Made by a program: the position numbers and the translations under genes. From positions 806,001-870,000 of the forward strand of contig JACJNW010000028.1 of NCBI GenBank assembly GCA_014695195.1: a stretch of DNA of 64,000 bases, given 5' to 3'. The notes below the pieces were generated by a model. It had not been told where the DNA came from and made no database searches. It saw only the letters and a list, made by a program, of their open reading frames with translations. Origin of the DNA: Cyanobacteria bacterium FACHB-DQ100. Its GTDB lineage: Bacteria; Cyanobacteriota; Cyanobacteriia; Leptolyngbyales; Leptolyngbyaceae. This document shows positions 45,010 through 54,283 of the stretch, piece after piece (within the stretch, counting starts at the first letter, position 1; each line of letters starts with the position of its first letter).

Positions 45010-45897
45010 TTACGCCCAAGCAGGACTTCTGAGAAATTCGAGCAGTTCTCGATTCACGGTTTGCGGGACTTCCTGCTGAATCCAATGCCCACAGTGCGGA
45101 ATCAATTTGAACTTAAACGGAGCCGAAATCCACTGCTCGATCCCGTCCATCAACTTCGGACTGAGAATCGAATCTTCGTCGCCCCAAAGCACCAAGGTCG
45201 GAACCGAAATCGGATCGGGCGATCGCATCCAATCCCGCATCCAGTGCCCGGATAAAAATAGCTGACGATAGTAACTCATGGCAGCCGCGATCGCTCCCGG
45301 TTTTTGCAGCGCCGTTTGATACTTCTGAACCAGATCTTGAGTAAACACTCCCTTGCGGACGGCTTGCTCTTGCAGCATATTCTGTACAAACGCTCTCATG
45401 TTCGACTGAATCAGCCACTCCGGTAAGTTAGGAACCTGAAACGCCAGCACATACCAACTCCGACGCAGTTGATCCAAGTTGCTGAGTAAATCTTTGGCGA
45501 ATCGCTGCGGGTGTGGAGCGCTGAGGAGCGCCAAGCGATCGAGCGAACTCGGAAATTTCTGCGCCAATCGCCACGCGATCGCACCACCCCAGTCGTGCCC
45601 TACCACATGAGCGCGATCGTAGCCTAAGCGATCGATCAAGCTACGAATATCTGCGCTTAAGGTATCGAGGTCGTACCCGCTCGCGGGCTTTTCTGAATCG
45701 TTATAACCTCTGAGATCGGGAACAACTACCTTAAAATGCCGTGCTAGTGCTGGAATCTGATAGCGCCATGAATACCAAAACTCAGGAAATCCGTGCAGCA
45801 GAAGAACTAAGTCTCCCTCTCCTTGTGTCACATAATGCAATCGGATGTGGTTGGCTTCAATGAATTGATGCTGCCAATTAGAGTCAGGAACGGTCAT
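45010..45897 (-). CDS. Alpha/beta hydrolase, epoxide hydrolase-like
   Basis: A 295-residue enzyme with HGFPEFWYSW (HGxP oxyanion motif), VPDLRGYNDS, nucleophile elbow VGHDWGGAIAW with Asp as nucleophile, acid in LWGDEDSIL, and His in PHCGHWIQQE. An Asp nucleophile with Trp after it is typical of epoxide hydrolases and haloalkane dehalogenases; HGxP favours epoxide hydrolase. No signal peptide. Natural substrate unknown. Confidence 0.9.
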   Translation of the reverse strand: MTVPDSNWQHQFIEANHIRLHYVTQGEGDLVLLLHGFPEFWYSWRYQIPALARHFKVVVPDLRGYNDSEKPASGYDLDTLSADIRSLIDRLGYDRAHVVGHDWGGAIAWRLAQKFPSSLDRLALLSAPHPQRFAKDLLSNLDQLRRSWYVLAFQVPNLPEWLIQSNMRAFVQNMLQEQAVRKGVFTQDLVQKYQTALQKPGAIAAAMSYYRQLFLSGHWMRDWMRSPDPISVPTLVLWGDEDSILSPKLMDGIEQWISAPFKFKLIPHCGHWIQQEVPQTVNRELLEFLRSPAWA

Positions 45898-46051
45898 AAG
45901 TTATCTTCATACCAGCCCCAGGATGCGATGGCACTTTGGCCTGAGGCGCAACGGGCTGCGTTAACGAATGCACCTCGCTTTCTGCCAAATTATCTCATTG
46001 AAAGCGCACCCGCAGAAACGAGGGGATCACTGACCGTTAAACGATTTTGGC

Positions 46052-46402
46052 TTATCGTAAGCTTTCGACAGGTGCGATCGGGCGGTAGTCGGATGGCTGA
46101 ATCTGATACTTCACCAAGTTTGCTAACTCTTGAAGCTGGCTGATCGCTTCCGCGCCCTCAAGCTTCATTAATTCTCGATCGTCACGCATTTCCGTCCAGG
46201 TGATGCCATAGTCGGATACCAAGAACCGAATCAGATGGTTATTGCCCAGACTCACCATAAACGAAGCGCTATTCATTTGACCGCCACAGGTGTAACAAGA
46301 TGCCAAGTAACCCCGGTTCTCCAGCACGGTTGCTAGTGCTTGGAGATTCATTACCAGATCTTGAACAAATTGACGGTGTTGCTCTGCTAGTCGTAAGAAC
46401 AC
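46052..46402 (-). CDS. DUF1815 family protein
   Basis: A 116-residue cyanobacterial protein: MFLRLAEQHRQFVQDLVMNL opens a helix, then YLASCYTCGGQMNSASFMVS with a CxxCGG element and RFLVSDYGITWTEMRDDREL. Strongly conserved in cyanobacteria as I know the family; function unknown. The CYTCGG pair could bind metal or be redox-active, which is inference. Confidence 0.88.
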   Translation of the reverse strand: MFLRLAEQHRQFVQDLVMNLQALATVLENRGYLASCYTCGGQMNSASFMVSLGNNHLIRFLVSDYGITWTEMRDDRELMKLEGAEAISQLQELANLVKYQIQPSDYRPIAPVESLR

Positions 46403-46839
46403 AATTGTCCTCCAATCACCACGATTAATTCTAAACCTTATCTTAAGAATTCAACGTTTATTTCCCTGATAATATAGCGCGATCGCGCAAATACCGAAGA
46501 AAATAGGTGTTAAATAAAATACCTTAACGAGAGTCATATTACCCGACTGAACCACTAGCCAAAGTAGCGAACGCAACAAGCCCAAGAAAGCATAGGGTTC
46601 TTAATATTTCGTACTATTGTTTAGGTAACGTTTGAAGCTTGTTACGCTTGCTAACTTCGAGAAGTAATCAAGCCCCCTGACTGAAGCTGTCCTCATTGTA
46701 GATAGGGGATCACGCAATTGGGGGGAATTGATCCGTAGAGTTCATCGAATCAATACGAAGTTCTTATTAAAGCAATAAAGGGGATCAATTGATCCCCTTT
46801 ATCAACCAATAAATCGCCTTTTTCCTGTTAGAAATAAAT
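46403..46839. other. 437-bp intergenic region with a perfect 24-bp palindrome
   Basis: No gene recognised. At 46777-46800 lies AAAGGGGATCAA directly joined to its complement TTGATCCCCTTT. It is 40 bp past the end of the DUF2839 gene (minus strand) and could end that transcript, though the following T-rich stretch is weak. The remainder is AT-rich and featureless. Confidence 0.6.
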
Positions 46840-47052
46840 CTAATTGGCTTGCCACCAACCCGCCGCAGGGCCAACAAATCGAACGACAATCCAAGCAACT
46901 ACAAGTAGGGCAATGCCAGTCCAAGCTCCGGTGGATGTCCACTTCATAAACTGCTGCGTTTGGGTTTTGGTTAGGGGCAACCAGGGCGCAATTCTGGATT
47001 CTTTACCGTAATTGTCACCCAATGATTCTTTCCGACGTTTTGCTTCTCCCAT
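46840..47052 (-). CDS. DUF2839 family small membrane protein
   Basis: A 70-residue protein of a cyanobacterial family: MGEAKRRKESLGDNYGKE at the N-terminus, a basic loop, and a single C-terminal membrane helix (WTGIALLVVAWIVVRFVGP). Function unknown. Starts 32 bp after the DinG-like gene on the same strand, so both may be on one mRNA. Confidence 0.85.
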   Translation of the reverse strand: MGEAKRRKESLGDNYGKESRIAPWLPLTKTQTQQFMKWTSTGAWTGIALLVVAWIVVRFVGPAAGWWQAN

Positions 47053-47084
47053 AGATTTTTATGCGTTGAGGTGTATTACTGCGA

Positions 47085-48608
47085 TCATATCGCGTTTGAT
47101 TCGTCGCCTACATCGCTGAAGAGCGTGTCATCCAGGTAGTTAATGCGGGCGAAGGGACTGAGTGCAGTTAAGACTTGGCTGCCGTAGCTGCGGTGAAGAA
47201 CGCGAGTATCGAGCAATGCGACGACTCCCTGACTTTCGCGCACCGGGGAGACAGCGCGTTGAAGTTCGCTCAGGGCTTGCGGTAAGAGGTAGAGCCGAAA
47301 CCAGTCTTGACGATGCTGTTTATAGTGAGCAACGCGACCTGCAACTAGAGGATGCTCTAGTGAGGGAATCGGTAACGTGGCGATCGCTAGCATTTGGGGC
47401 GCAGGTAAAACGCCTTGATGCTCCCGCCAAAATTCCCAGCCGGTGACTAAAATTCCGTTGTCTTCAAGACAGGTACGCTCGACTTGGACTCTAGAGCCAA
47501 ATTCCGCTGCCAAAATTGACCCAACTTGAGATTTTAACGGTGTATCGCCGACAAGAATGACGGAAAAGGCTTGAGAAGAAATTGCGAGGAGCGATCGCAG
47601 TTCTCGCAGCAATGCTCCCTGAAATTGGGGTGTATTCGGTAAAGGAATACCTTCAGGCTGATAAAGCTGAACCAGGTCTTCTTGGCGATCGAGCGCAAAT
47701 TTCAAGCAGGTTAAATCGGCTTCGAGACCGATCGAGGCTCGATACATCGTGGCATCCGAGTCTAGGTCTAATGCTCCACCGATGAGTACAGTCGGTTGCT
47801 GTGACCAAATTGGGGCAAGCGATGAAGCGACTTCGACCGGAGCACAATGCAGGGAAAACTGCCCGGATTGGCGCGCGATCATTACCCAGGTCAAGCGATC
47901 GGCTCTGTTGAACTGCTCAAAAAATCGTGCCCAGTTCGGCGGCAAAGATTCGGTTAATTGCTGATGGAGATCGGTGAGAATGTCGCGTTCGGATTGCTCG
48001 AACAAATAACATTCGTAAGGGTTTGCAGGGTGCTGAAAAACAGCGCGAATCAACTGAATGCGCGCATCTCGAATCAAATCGACCTGAGCAGGACAGGCAA
48101 GCATCAGCGCTTCCCAATCAGCAGATTCGATATTAAAGGTCAGTTGCTCTCGCGTCCAGGCTTCTAGATCGTCCACGCCGTCGATGATTGTGGGAATTCC
48201 GGGGGGAAATCTGCCCTCATTGTTGAGTCGATCGCTCAGCCACGCTTGTGGAGTGGTGATTAAAATCCCTTTGTAATCGGGAGAAGGAGCGCGATCGCCA
48301 ACCTGAATCGGTTTTGGGTGAGTGATCCACTGATGCAGCCGGGGAACTTCAACTCTTAAAATCCGCTGCTGGATCATTTCAGGCACAACCAGAACCACAG
48401 GTTCGTGCCACATCAAAATCGGCACAAGATAGCTTAAACGGTAGCGTCCCTGAAGATCTGAGGGTGCGCCCGTTTGAATCAGGGCACTCCGACCGATACG
48501 AAGCGCCCGTGCGACCAATCGCGCCATTGTCAGATGGTGCGACCAGTACGATTCGCCTTGCTCTCTGAGAAAGGCTCGCAGTTGTTGATGGACTTCTACC
48601 TCAATCAC
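47085..48608 (-). CDS. DinG/Rad3-like helicase relative with lost ATPase motifs
   Basis: A 507-residue protein. Overall layout and the C-terminal block (LYLLPQALSELQRAVSPVRESQGV, seen in parts, then LLDTRVLHRSYGSQVL) match the end of DinG-type superfamily 2 helicases. The ATPase motifs are missing: where Walker A should be there is LIQTGAPSDLQGRYRLSYL with no GKS/T, where DEAH should be there is IIDGVDDLEAW, and the QxxGRxxR of motif VI reads ELQRAVSPVRE. There are also no FeS-cluster cysteines in the expected region. It is probably a non-hydrolysing DNA-binding or regulatory paralogue. Confidence 0.7.
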   Translation of the reverse strand: MIEVEVHQQLRAFLREQGESYWSHHLTMARLVARALRIGRSALIQTGAPSDLQGRYRLSYLVPILMWHEPVVLVVPEMIQQRILRVEVPRLHQWITHPKPIQVGDRAPSPDYKGILITTPQAWLSDRLNNEGRFPPGIPTIIDGVDDLEAWTREQLTFNIESADWEALMLACPAQVDLIRDARIQLIRAVFQHPANPYECYLFEQSERDILTDLHQQLTESLPPNWARFFEQFNRADRLTWVMIARQSGQFSLHCAPVEVASSLAPIWSQQPTVLIGGALDLDSDATMYRASIGLEADLTCLKFALDRQEDLVQLYQPEGIPLPNTPQFQGALLRELRSLLAISSQAFSVILVGDTPLKSQVGSILAAEFGSRVQVERTCLEDNGILVTGWEFWREHQGVLPAPQMLAIATLPIPSLEHPLVAGRVAHYKQHRQDWFRLYLLPQALSELQRAVSPVRESQGVVALLDTRVLHRSYGSQVLTALSPFARINYLDDTLFSDVGDESNAI

Positions 48609-48655
48609 ACGCTTCGCTCACTGCGGAACTAAACCATCATTTTGACACACTGATA

Positions 48656-48693
48656 AAAAACCCTGTGGCAAGTTATCTCGCCCCAGGGTTTTT
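48656..48693. terminator. Terminator hairpin downstream of the lipoprotein gene
   Basis: AAACCCTG.TGGC and GCC.CAGGGTTT form a long stem over a 10-nt loop, with T-rich flanks on both strands. It lies 20 bp past the stop at 48713 (minus strand). Confidence 0.8.
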
Positions 48694-48712
48694 CAATTTC
48701 TAATCGTTACGA

Positions 48713-49603
48713 TTAACGGCGGCGACCGCTACCAAACGAAGAACGCGATCGTGTTCCGCTACCAAATCCACCCGGACGGTTAATTCGGCTGGGTGTAGAG
48801 CGATTCGATCGGCGTAAGGTGCTGGTTCCATAGCCCGATCCGGTGGGTCGATCGTTGCTAATCCGGGGACGCGCAACACGCGGATTATTAAATCCAGGCG
48901 ATCCAATGCGTCCGGTGGAGCGGAAGACCTGACGGTTGCGTTCGACCGCAGGCGGTGCTTGATAGCGCTGCTGATAGCGATTGACGGCTTGACCGTAGGA
49001 AGAGCCATATCCGCCAAATCCGGTCATCGGCACTCCGGGCTGATAGAACGGGGGCACGTAATATTGGGGACGGAAGAGGAGGCTACCGATCGCTTGACCC
49101 GCGACTGCGCCCGCAAACGGTGCCCAGAAATTCGGTTCTTGTCGCACAACGACTGTCTCCGTTCGTCCAGTTTGAGGATTGGTGACGTTTTCCGTGACGT
49201 TGTGAACGTACTCGATTTTGAAGTCTTCGGGAATATGCAGTGAAACTTGTCCGTTTTCGGATTTGAGATAGCCTTTTTGACCCGCACTTACTTCTTCTGG
49301 AGTGAGTTGAGCCAAGGGTAAATTCTCCGTTCTAAACGACGAACTGACTCCCGCAGGCGTGTCTCTCAGCAGTACGGTATATTCACCAGTTCCATCATCG
49401 AAGGTCGCTTGCTGAACGGCGAACTTTCCATCCGGTAGTTTTTGAGTAGCGCGGCTGGTTGCGGCTGGGCGATTCGATTCAGTCCGGATCGGATCGCCAA
49501 TCGACGAGCTGCCACAACCGACCGTTGTCCAGCAGAGCGCAACTGACATGGAGAGAGCAAGAAATTTTCGCATCATCGATCGCGCGAGTTTAATAGAGAA
49601 CAT
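48713..49603 (-). CDS. Predicted lipoprotein with Gly/Arg/Ser-rich tail
   Basis: A 296-residue protein. AGAGG before the ATG supports the start. The signal peptide (FLALSMSVALCWTTVGC) ends in a lipobox-like VGC, so membrane attachment through a lipidated Cys is likely. Residues 50-140 look folded (FAVQQATFDDGTGEYTVLLR), followed by a short hydrophobic glycine-rich stretch (WAPFAGAVAGQAIGSLLF) and a long low-complexity tail rich in Gly, Arg, Ser, Tyr, Asn and Pro. Not recognised by name. Confidence 0.7.
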   Translation of the reverse strand: MFSIKLARSMMRKFLALSMSVALCWTTVGCGSSSIGDPIRTESNRPAATSRATQKLPDGKFAVQQATFDDGTGEYTVLLRDTPAGVSSSFRTENLPLAQLTPEEVSAGQKGYLKSENGQVSLHIPEDFKIEYVHNVTENVTNPQTGRTETVVVRQEPNFWAPFAGAVAGQAIGSLLFRPQYYVPPFYQPGVPMTGFGGYGSSYGQAVNRYQQRYQAPPAVERNRQVFRSTGRIGSPGFNNPRVARPRISNDRPTGSGYGTSTLRRSNRSTPSRINRPGGFGSGTRSRSSFGSGRRR

Positions 49604-49679
49604 TCGGCTTTACCTCTTTACCGTTCTAGAGTCTTTTTCTACACTATTCAGCATCCTAACGAGAGAAGGCTGTGTATTT

Positions 49680-50282
49680 CTAGAGGGGGATCAGTTCGGG
49701 GAAAAATTCCAGCAAATGATCGGAGTTGAGTTCGTCGCCGAGACGCGAAGGAGAAAAGTGAACTTGAATCGCTCGTAATCGCTCTTGGTAGTGCAGGTTA
49801 ATGATTGCCTTGAGTCCTGTCGCCATCGCTCTGAGATCAGCAAGGTCGGTTTCGAGTTCAGGAACTTCTCCTTCTGCTGCGATCGTAATCATTACGATCA
49901 AATTCTGCGTCACGGGTAACGTCAATGGATCGGTCGTAGTTCCCGTATCGGGTTCAAGTTCGGGGGCACTGAGATAACGCTGGGCTGAATCGGTGAACAG
50001 TTCATTCACATAATCTCCCGCTTCGCCTTCATCCGAAATCGCATCGCCTTCGTTTGCTGCCGATCGCCAATAGGTCTGATATTGCAGCAAACTCTGACAA
50101 ATTTCGACCAAGCCTTCGCCTAAGACTTGCAGATCGCCTTCGGACTGGAGCGCTTTTCGACCTGCTTGATTGAGGATACCGAGCAGTGGCGCAACTTCAT
50201 CTCCTGCTAGATGCAGGAAGATGCGGCAGACCACAAAGCGATTTCTACCTGTAAATCGATTAAACCGATCGCGCAAACTCAT
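49680..50282 (-). CDS. DUF1517 family protein
   Basis: A 200-residue protein from ATG 50282; the ORF is open 96 bp further up but begins there with unlikely sequence. Pattern: MSLRDRFNRFTG, LVEICQSLLQYQTYWRSAAN, YVNELFTDSAQRYLSAPE, NLIVMITIAAEGEVPELETD, and the final ERLRAIQVHFSPSRLGDELN. The order helix, YW, LIVxxTxA strand and xxAIxVxxSP end resembles DUF1517. Function unknown; no clear membrane helix. Confidence 0.7.
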   Translation of the reverse strand: MSLRDRFNRFTGRNRFVVCRIFLHLAGDEVAPLLGILNQAGRKALQSEGDLQVLGEGLVEICQSLLQYQTYWRSAANEGDAISDEGEAGDYVNELFTDSAQRYLSAPELEPDTGTTTDPLTLPVTQNLIVMITIAAEGEVPELETDLADLRAMATGLKAIINLHYQERLRAIQVHFSPSRLGDELNSDHLLEFFPELIPL

Positions 50283-50442
50283 AAAAACAACCTGAATTCT
50301 ATTTATAAACAAGGGACAACGTACTAAACTTTCGAAATGAGAACGTCTGTCATAGGTCAGGCGTTTCTTGCGCTTCACATTATCTTGTGCGGATGACTTT
50401 GAGGGGCCATACCAGATTGATTTATGGATGCGACAGATTCTC

Positions 50443-50475
50443 GCCCCCTAAATCCCCCAGAATGGGGGACTTTGA
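50443..50475. repeat. Dispersed palindromic repeat, copy 3, intergenic, inverted
   Basis: GCCCCCTAAATCCCCC..GGGGGACTTTGA, the reverse complement of the repeats in menE and menC apart from the central CAGAATG instead of CACGAGTG. It is the only clear feature in the 390 bp between the DUF1517 and TonB-receptor genes. Confidence 0.85.
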
Positions 50476-50672
50476 GTATGATCTGTCGCATTCTATGTTT
50501 AATTCAGTATCAGACCGTGTGATAGAGAGGCACTTAAGCGCAGCCGCTCATTTCTTTTTAGTTGTGACCGCCATTTTCACTCCATTAATTCTTCAATCAC
50601 AGCCGTCGAGCTGATTCTCAGCACTCGCGTCTTAGTAAGGCTAGAACATTATCAAACTTAAGCCTCAACACT

Positions 50673-52814
50673 CTAGAAATCTGAGACTAAACCAATTCGA
50701 TAGGTTAAACCCGGTTGATAGATGCGATTGACTTTTTCATAGCTGCGATCGGCAAGATTTTCGAGAAACACGGTGAGACCCAGTCCACGCGTCACCGGAA
50801 TCCGCAAGCCCAGATCAAAACTAATCCAAGATGGTGAAAACTCGCGGGGATTATCATTTGCTAGCGTGAATAAAGCACGTCGTGCGCCGCTAAAGTAGTT
50901 GGCATATAAATTCACTTCCCAACCGTTTGAAGCATAACCGATGCCAAATCGCGCGACCGAAAACGGAATTGTACTTAACTGCAATCCTCGTTCTGCACCA
51001 CTACCAATCTTGGCATCGGTGTAAGTATAGTTCACAAAGGTAGACCACTGTGGGGAAACTTGCCAGCGCAATGCTGCCTCAATGCCATTCGTATTGACCA
51101 AGCCAACATTTGTCCATTGTCCCGACTGAACGGCAATGCGATCGTTTAACCGACTACCAAAGTATGTGAACTGCGCGGCGAAGCTTTTCGCGAGTTGCAC
51201 ATCCAATCCAGCCGTCCAAGACGATCCGATTTCAGGCTTGAGGTCAGGATTCGGCAACCAGTTGTGAACCGTATCAAACGCATACAGTTGATCTAAGCCC
51301 GGATTGCGATGGACAGAGACCCAACTTCCCCGGAGTGCAAGACCGGATGAGAGTGCCCAACGCGCTCCGACACTGGGATTGAGATAACTCCCAAATTCGC
51401 TAGTAAAGTTCTGGCGCAATCCAAATTCTGCCTGGAAATTGTTGGTAATCTGCCAAGTATTCAAGGCAAATAAGGCAGCTTGAATGCGATCGCGATCGAA
51501 CTCTCCATTAAATCGAGCCAATTGCGGCAGTGTACTAAAAGCTTCTCCGTTGAGCAGCGAATTTTGCAGATCTACACCCCAACGCAGATTGTTCGTTTTG
51601 CTCGTTTGCCAATTGTGTTCGACTCTGGCATTCAAGCCGCGAGAGTTCAGAATGCCACGGCGAAAGAATGTGGTTTGTGTCGGTCCGTAAGTACTAAAGT
51701 AGTCTTGATTAAACGACAACGTGGTATTGAGCGTAGAGTCTTGCCCGTTTCCTAGCAGGGCTTTCCAGGTTAAGCCGACATTCACCGTGTCGTGATCTAA
51801 GCGATCGCGCTGTAATGGAAATCCAAAGTACAAGAGTCCGCGCCGACTTGTGACTGTTGAGACATCTAAGCTGACCGAGTTGCGATCGCCAAGGTCGAAA
51901 CTCAGATTGCCATAGTAATTATCTTGAGTCGAATCGCCGTTAAACAGTCGCCCATCCAAGCCCCGATTCGCAGCTCCCACCGGAACACGATAATCATTGT
52001 CCGCCTTGAATCGCTGATAGCTCAATAGATAGTTCACGTCTCTGAATGATCCAGAGTAGCTGCCGCGATAGTTCGAGGAGCTAAACGATCCTAACTGGGC
52101 AAAGCCATTGAACTGTGGAAGACCAGTCCCTTTCTTTGTGACGACATTCACCACACCGCCGATCGCTTCAGAGCCGTAGAGAGTCGCAGCCGTTCCGCTC
52201 GATAGTTCGACTTGCTCGATCGCGCCTGTAGGAATTGAGTTGAGATCAGTGCCACCGTGATAGATATTGACATTTGATCCGATCGGTCTACCGTTGAGCA
52301 GAAACACGGATTGATTGATCGAAGCCCCTCGGTAAAAGGTTCCAGTGTGAATATCCGCACCAAAGCCGACATCATTGACAGCAAATCCAGGCAATCCCCG
52401 CAAAATCTCGGCTAAACTATCCGAACTCTCACGCCGAATTTCATCAGAGTCGATCGTATAAACCGGAGTTGAGATTGGCTTTTGAAGCTTCTCGACTCCA
52501 ATAATTTCTTCCCCTTCTTCTTCCGCAGCGGAATCTGGAGCTTGACTATCTGGAGCTTGACTCTCTTGTGCAATTTCTACGGTGTTATCACTTGTTGATG
52601 AAAAATCGAATTGCAGTAAACGAGCATCAGTCAGTGGCTTTTGAAAGTCACGCAGATTAGCAAGTGTGGATGATGGTTGTGAAATCCTAACGTTCCTTAA
52701 AGAATGATCTGAAGCGGGGTTTGCTGATGCTTCTGAACTATAGCTCAATTCTATAATCGTGCAGAACCATGCCGCGCTAGATATAAACGCGATGCCAAGT
52801 GAATGAAATTTCAT
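50673..52814 (-). CDS. TonB-dependent outer-membrane receptor
   Basis: A 713-residue protein: signal peptide (LGIAFISSAAWFCTII), a linker with an acidic low-complexity patch (ESQAPDSQAPDSAAEEEGEE), a plug domain (about 110-230; YTIDSDEIRRE, YGSEAIGGVVNVVTKKG) and a 22-strand-type barrel ending in phenylalanine (TYRIGLVSDF). The plug resembles BtuB-like receptors. Imports a siderophore, cobalamin or other ligand; substrate not determinable. No TonB/ExbBD or ABC importer genes nearby. Confidence 0.93.
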   Translation of the reverse strand: MKFHSLGIAFISSAAWFCTIIELSYSSEASANPASDHSLRNVRISQPSSTLANLRDFQKPLTDARLLQFDFSSTSDNTVEIAQESQAPDSQAPDSAAEEEGEEIIGVEKLQKPISTPVYTIDSDEIRRESSDSLAEILRGLPGFAVNDVGFGADIHTGTFYRGASINQSVFLLNGRPIGSNVNIYHGGTDLNSIPTGAIEQVELSSGTAATLYGSEAIGGVVNVVTKKGTGLPQFNGFAQLGSFSSSNYRGSYSGSFRDVNYLLSYQRFKADNDYRVPVGAANRGLDGRLFNGDSTQDNYYGNLSFDLGDRNSVSLDVSTVTSRRGLLYFGFPLQRDRLDHDTVNVGLTWKALLGNGQDSTLNTTLSFNQDYFSTYGPTQTTFFRRGILNSRGLNARVEHNWQTSKTNNLRWGVDLQNSLLNGEAFSTLPQLARFNGEFDRDRIQAALFALNTWQITNNFQAEFGLRQNFTSEFGSYLNPSVGARWALSSGLALRGSWVSVHRNPGLDQLYAFDTVHNWLPNPDLKPEIGSSWTAGLDVQLAKSFAAQFTYFGSRLNDRIAVQSGQWTNVGLVNTNGIEAALRWQVSPQWSTFVNYTYTDAKIGSGAERGLQLSTIPFSVARFGIGYASNGWEVNLYANYFSGARRALFTLANDNPREFSPSWISFDLGLRIPVTRGLGLTVFLENLADRSYEKVNRIYQPGLTYRIGLVSDF

Positions 52815-53098
52815 CAGGATTGTGAGTGACTAGATGCTTAAGCTGCTATTTAAGCTTTGGGCTTAGTAATGCTATGTAGTCACTTGTATAGAAGGTTGTC
52901 AGGTGTGCTGTCAAACGACACCGCGTCGTAGTTCAATCGTCAGGGAGGGCAATTCTTTTACTTCTTTCTTGTCGCGTTCGTCTATCGACGTTGCGTAGCA
53001 ATCGCCATTTTCACCAGTATTGTCAACTTAATCCGAGTCGTGACAGCAGTGCGATATTACCTGTAATGGGTTGATGGAAGCATTTCGTCGGAGCGTCT

Positions 53099-53785
53099 CT
53101 AGCCGACCGGGACATTACGAAAAACGCGGACGTTTGGGATATCCAAATCGATGCGATCGAGATCCTTCGGCACTCGCACTGTCACCGAAGCATTGACTGT
53201 CGCGCCCGGACTTAAGTTTGCCATTGTGACGAACTGATTATTCGGGGTTTGGGCACTCACTGCCGTGTATTTCTCGTTGGTGCGGGTGTTCAGCGCGTAG
53301 GCGTTGGGTAAATCGATTTCTGTGAGTCCCTGTACGGGTTGATCGAGGCGACGAATCCGGAGTTGAATTGTAGCAAGATTGGGATTTCCAGATTGGGTGA
53401 CTCGGTTTGCCGATAGAATTTCAACTTCGCCCGATCGATCTAGGGTCGGTTGGCGATAGCGACCGGGTTCGACTTGTTGAAATCGATTTTGGGCGATCAT
53501 CGGCGCGATCGGACGACTAATACCTTGATTGGGCAAACCTGACTGCGCTGGATTGGGTGCAGGTTCGCTTTGTCGCCGCAGACTACTTGCTTGAATTGCG
53601 GCAAAGCAACTCAGAAAGAAAGCAATCACCGACAGCAAGAGGGCTAGACCCGAAGCGATGTCAGTCATCGGTGTGCCTTGATGTGAATTCACCCTAGGCG
53701 GAACCGGTAGGGGATCGGCGCGACGTGGAGAATCGAGATCTGGTTCTAAAGCTTTTCGGGGGGGAGTGTTCCGTTCTTGCACCAT
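53099..53785 (-). CDS. Single-span membrane protein with periplasmic-type beta domain
   Basis: A 228-residue protein from ATG 53785 (GGTGAG is 4 bp upstream). Residues 40-70 form a membrane helix (LALLLSVIAFFLSCFAAIQA); the N-terminus is Pro/Arg-rich and residues 100-228 are beta-rich (VEILSANRVTQ, LATIQLRIRRLDQP, TVNASVTVRVPKDL), like DUF4352 or lipoprotein-associated domains. The reading frame continues upstream through the tandem repeats to 54058, but those residues (7-residue copies) look like translated repeats, not protein. Unknown function. Confidence 0.65.
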   Translation of the reverse strand: MVQERNTPPRKALEPDLDSPRRADPLPVPPRVNSHQGTPMTDIASGLALLLSVIAFFLSCFAAIQASSLRRQSEPAPNPAQSGLPNQGISRPIAPMIAQNRFQQVEPGRYRQPTLDRSGEVEILSANRVTQSGNPNLATIQLRIRRLDQPVQGLTEIDLPNAYALNTRTNEKYTAVSAQTPNNQFVTMANLSPGATVNASVTVRVPKDLDRIDLDIPNVRVFRNVPVG

Positions 53786-53907
53786 TATGCTCACCATCAA
53801 GGGATTGTCGCTCAATTTTATGGGTGAAACCGCATGACTCGTCCTCCCCCGTAGAAGGATCTTTTTTGCTGCGATCGGGTTTGGTGAGTTGATTGATGAG
53901 ATGGCGA

Positions 53908-54096
53908 TCGCTGTTTTAGTGCTCCGGAGAGCTGTTTCAGTGATCTGGAGAGCTGTTTCAGTGATCTGGAGAGCTGTTTTAGTGCTCCGGAGAGCCATTT
54001 TAGTGGTCGCGATCGCTATTTCAGTGCTCCGGAGAGCTATTTCAGTGGTCGCGATCACTATTTCAGTGCTCCGGAGAGCTGTTTTAGTGCTCCGTT
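53908..54096. repeat. Nine tandem 21-bp repeats
   Basis: Nine units of 21 bp, consensus close to GAGCTGTTTTAGTGCTCCGGA, with variants ATCTGGA, GGTCGCGA and TCGCTATTTCAG. Two variant families alternate, and units 6-8 contain GCGATCGC/GCGATCAC words. They lie upstream of the gene starting at 53785; the 498-bp spacer 53786-54283 holds no other gene. Both strands stay open through the array because 21 is a multiple of three. Confidence 0.92.
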
Positions 54097-54176
54097 GGGC
54101 TTGTACTGCTCACGAATGATCGGGCGATGGAAAGTTGATCACGAACGATCAATAAAGAGATAAGAACGATCAGCAC

Positions 54177-54219
54177 AAAAAATCCGCAGACCTGCTCATT
54201 GTGAGCGATCGTGCGGATT
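54177..54219 (-). terminator. Intrinsic terminator of pnp
   Basis: On the minus strand AATCCGCA pairs with TGCGGATT, with an inner GCTC/GAGC pair, followed by a run of T. It lies about 65 bp past the pnp stop. Confidence 0.85.
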
Positions 54220-54283
54220 CCATGTTTCGATAATTCTACCTTGGGCTCAGGAATCGTTCTTGGAATAAACAATCCCCAAACTG

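Noticed and set aside
53786-54119. 7-residue-repeat coding sequence on either strand
   Set aside because: Both strands are open only because the 21-bp period is a multiple of three; the real gene most likely starts at 53785.
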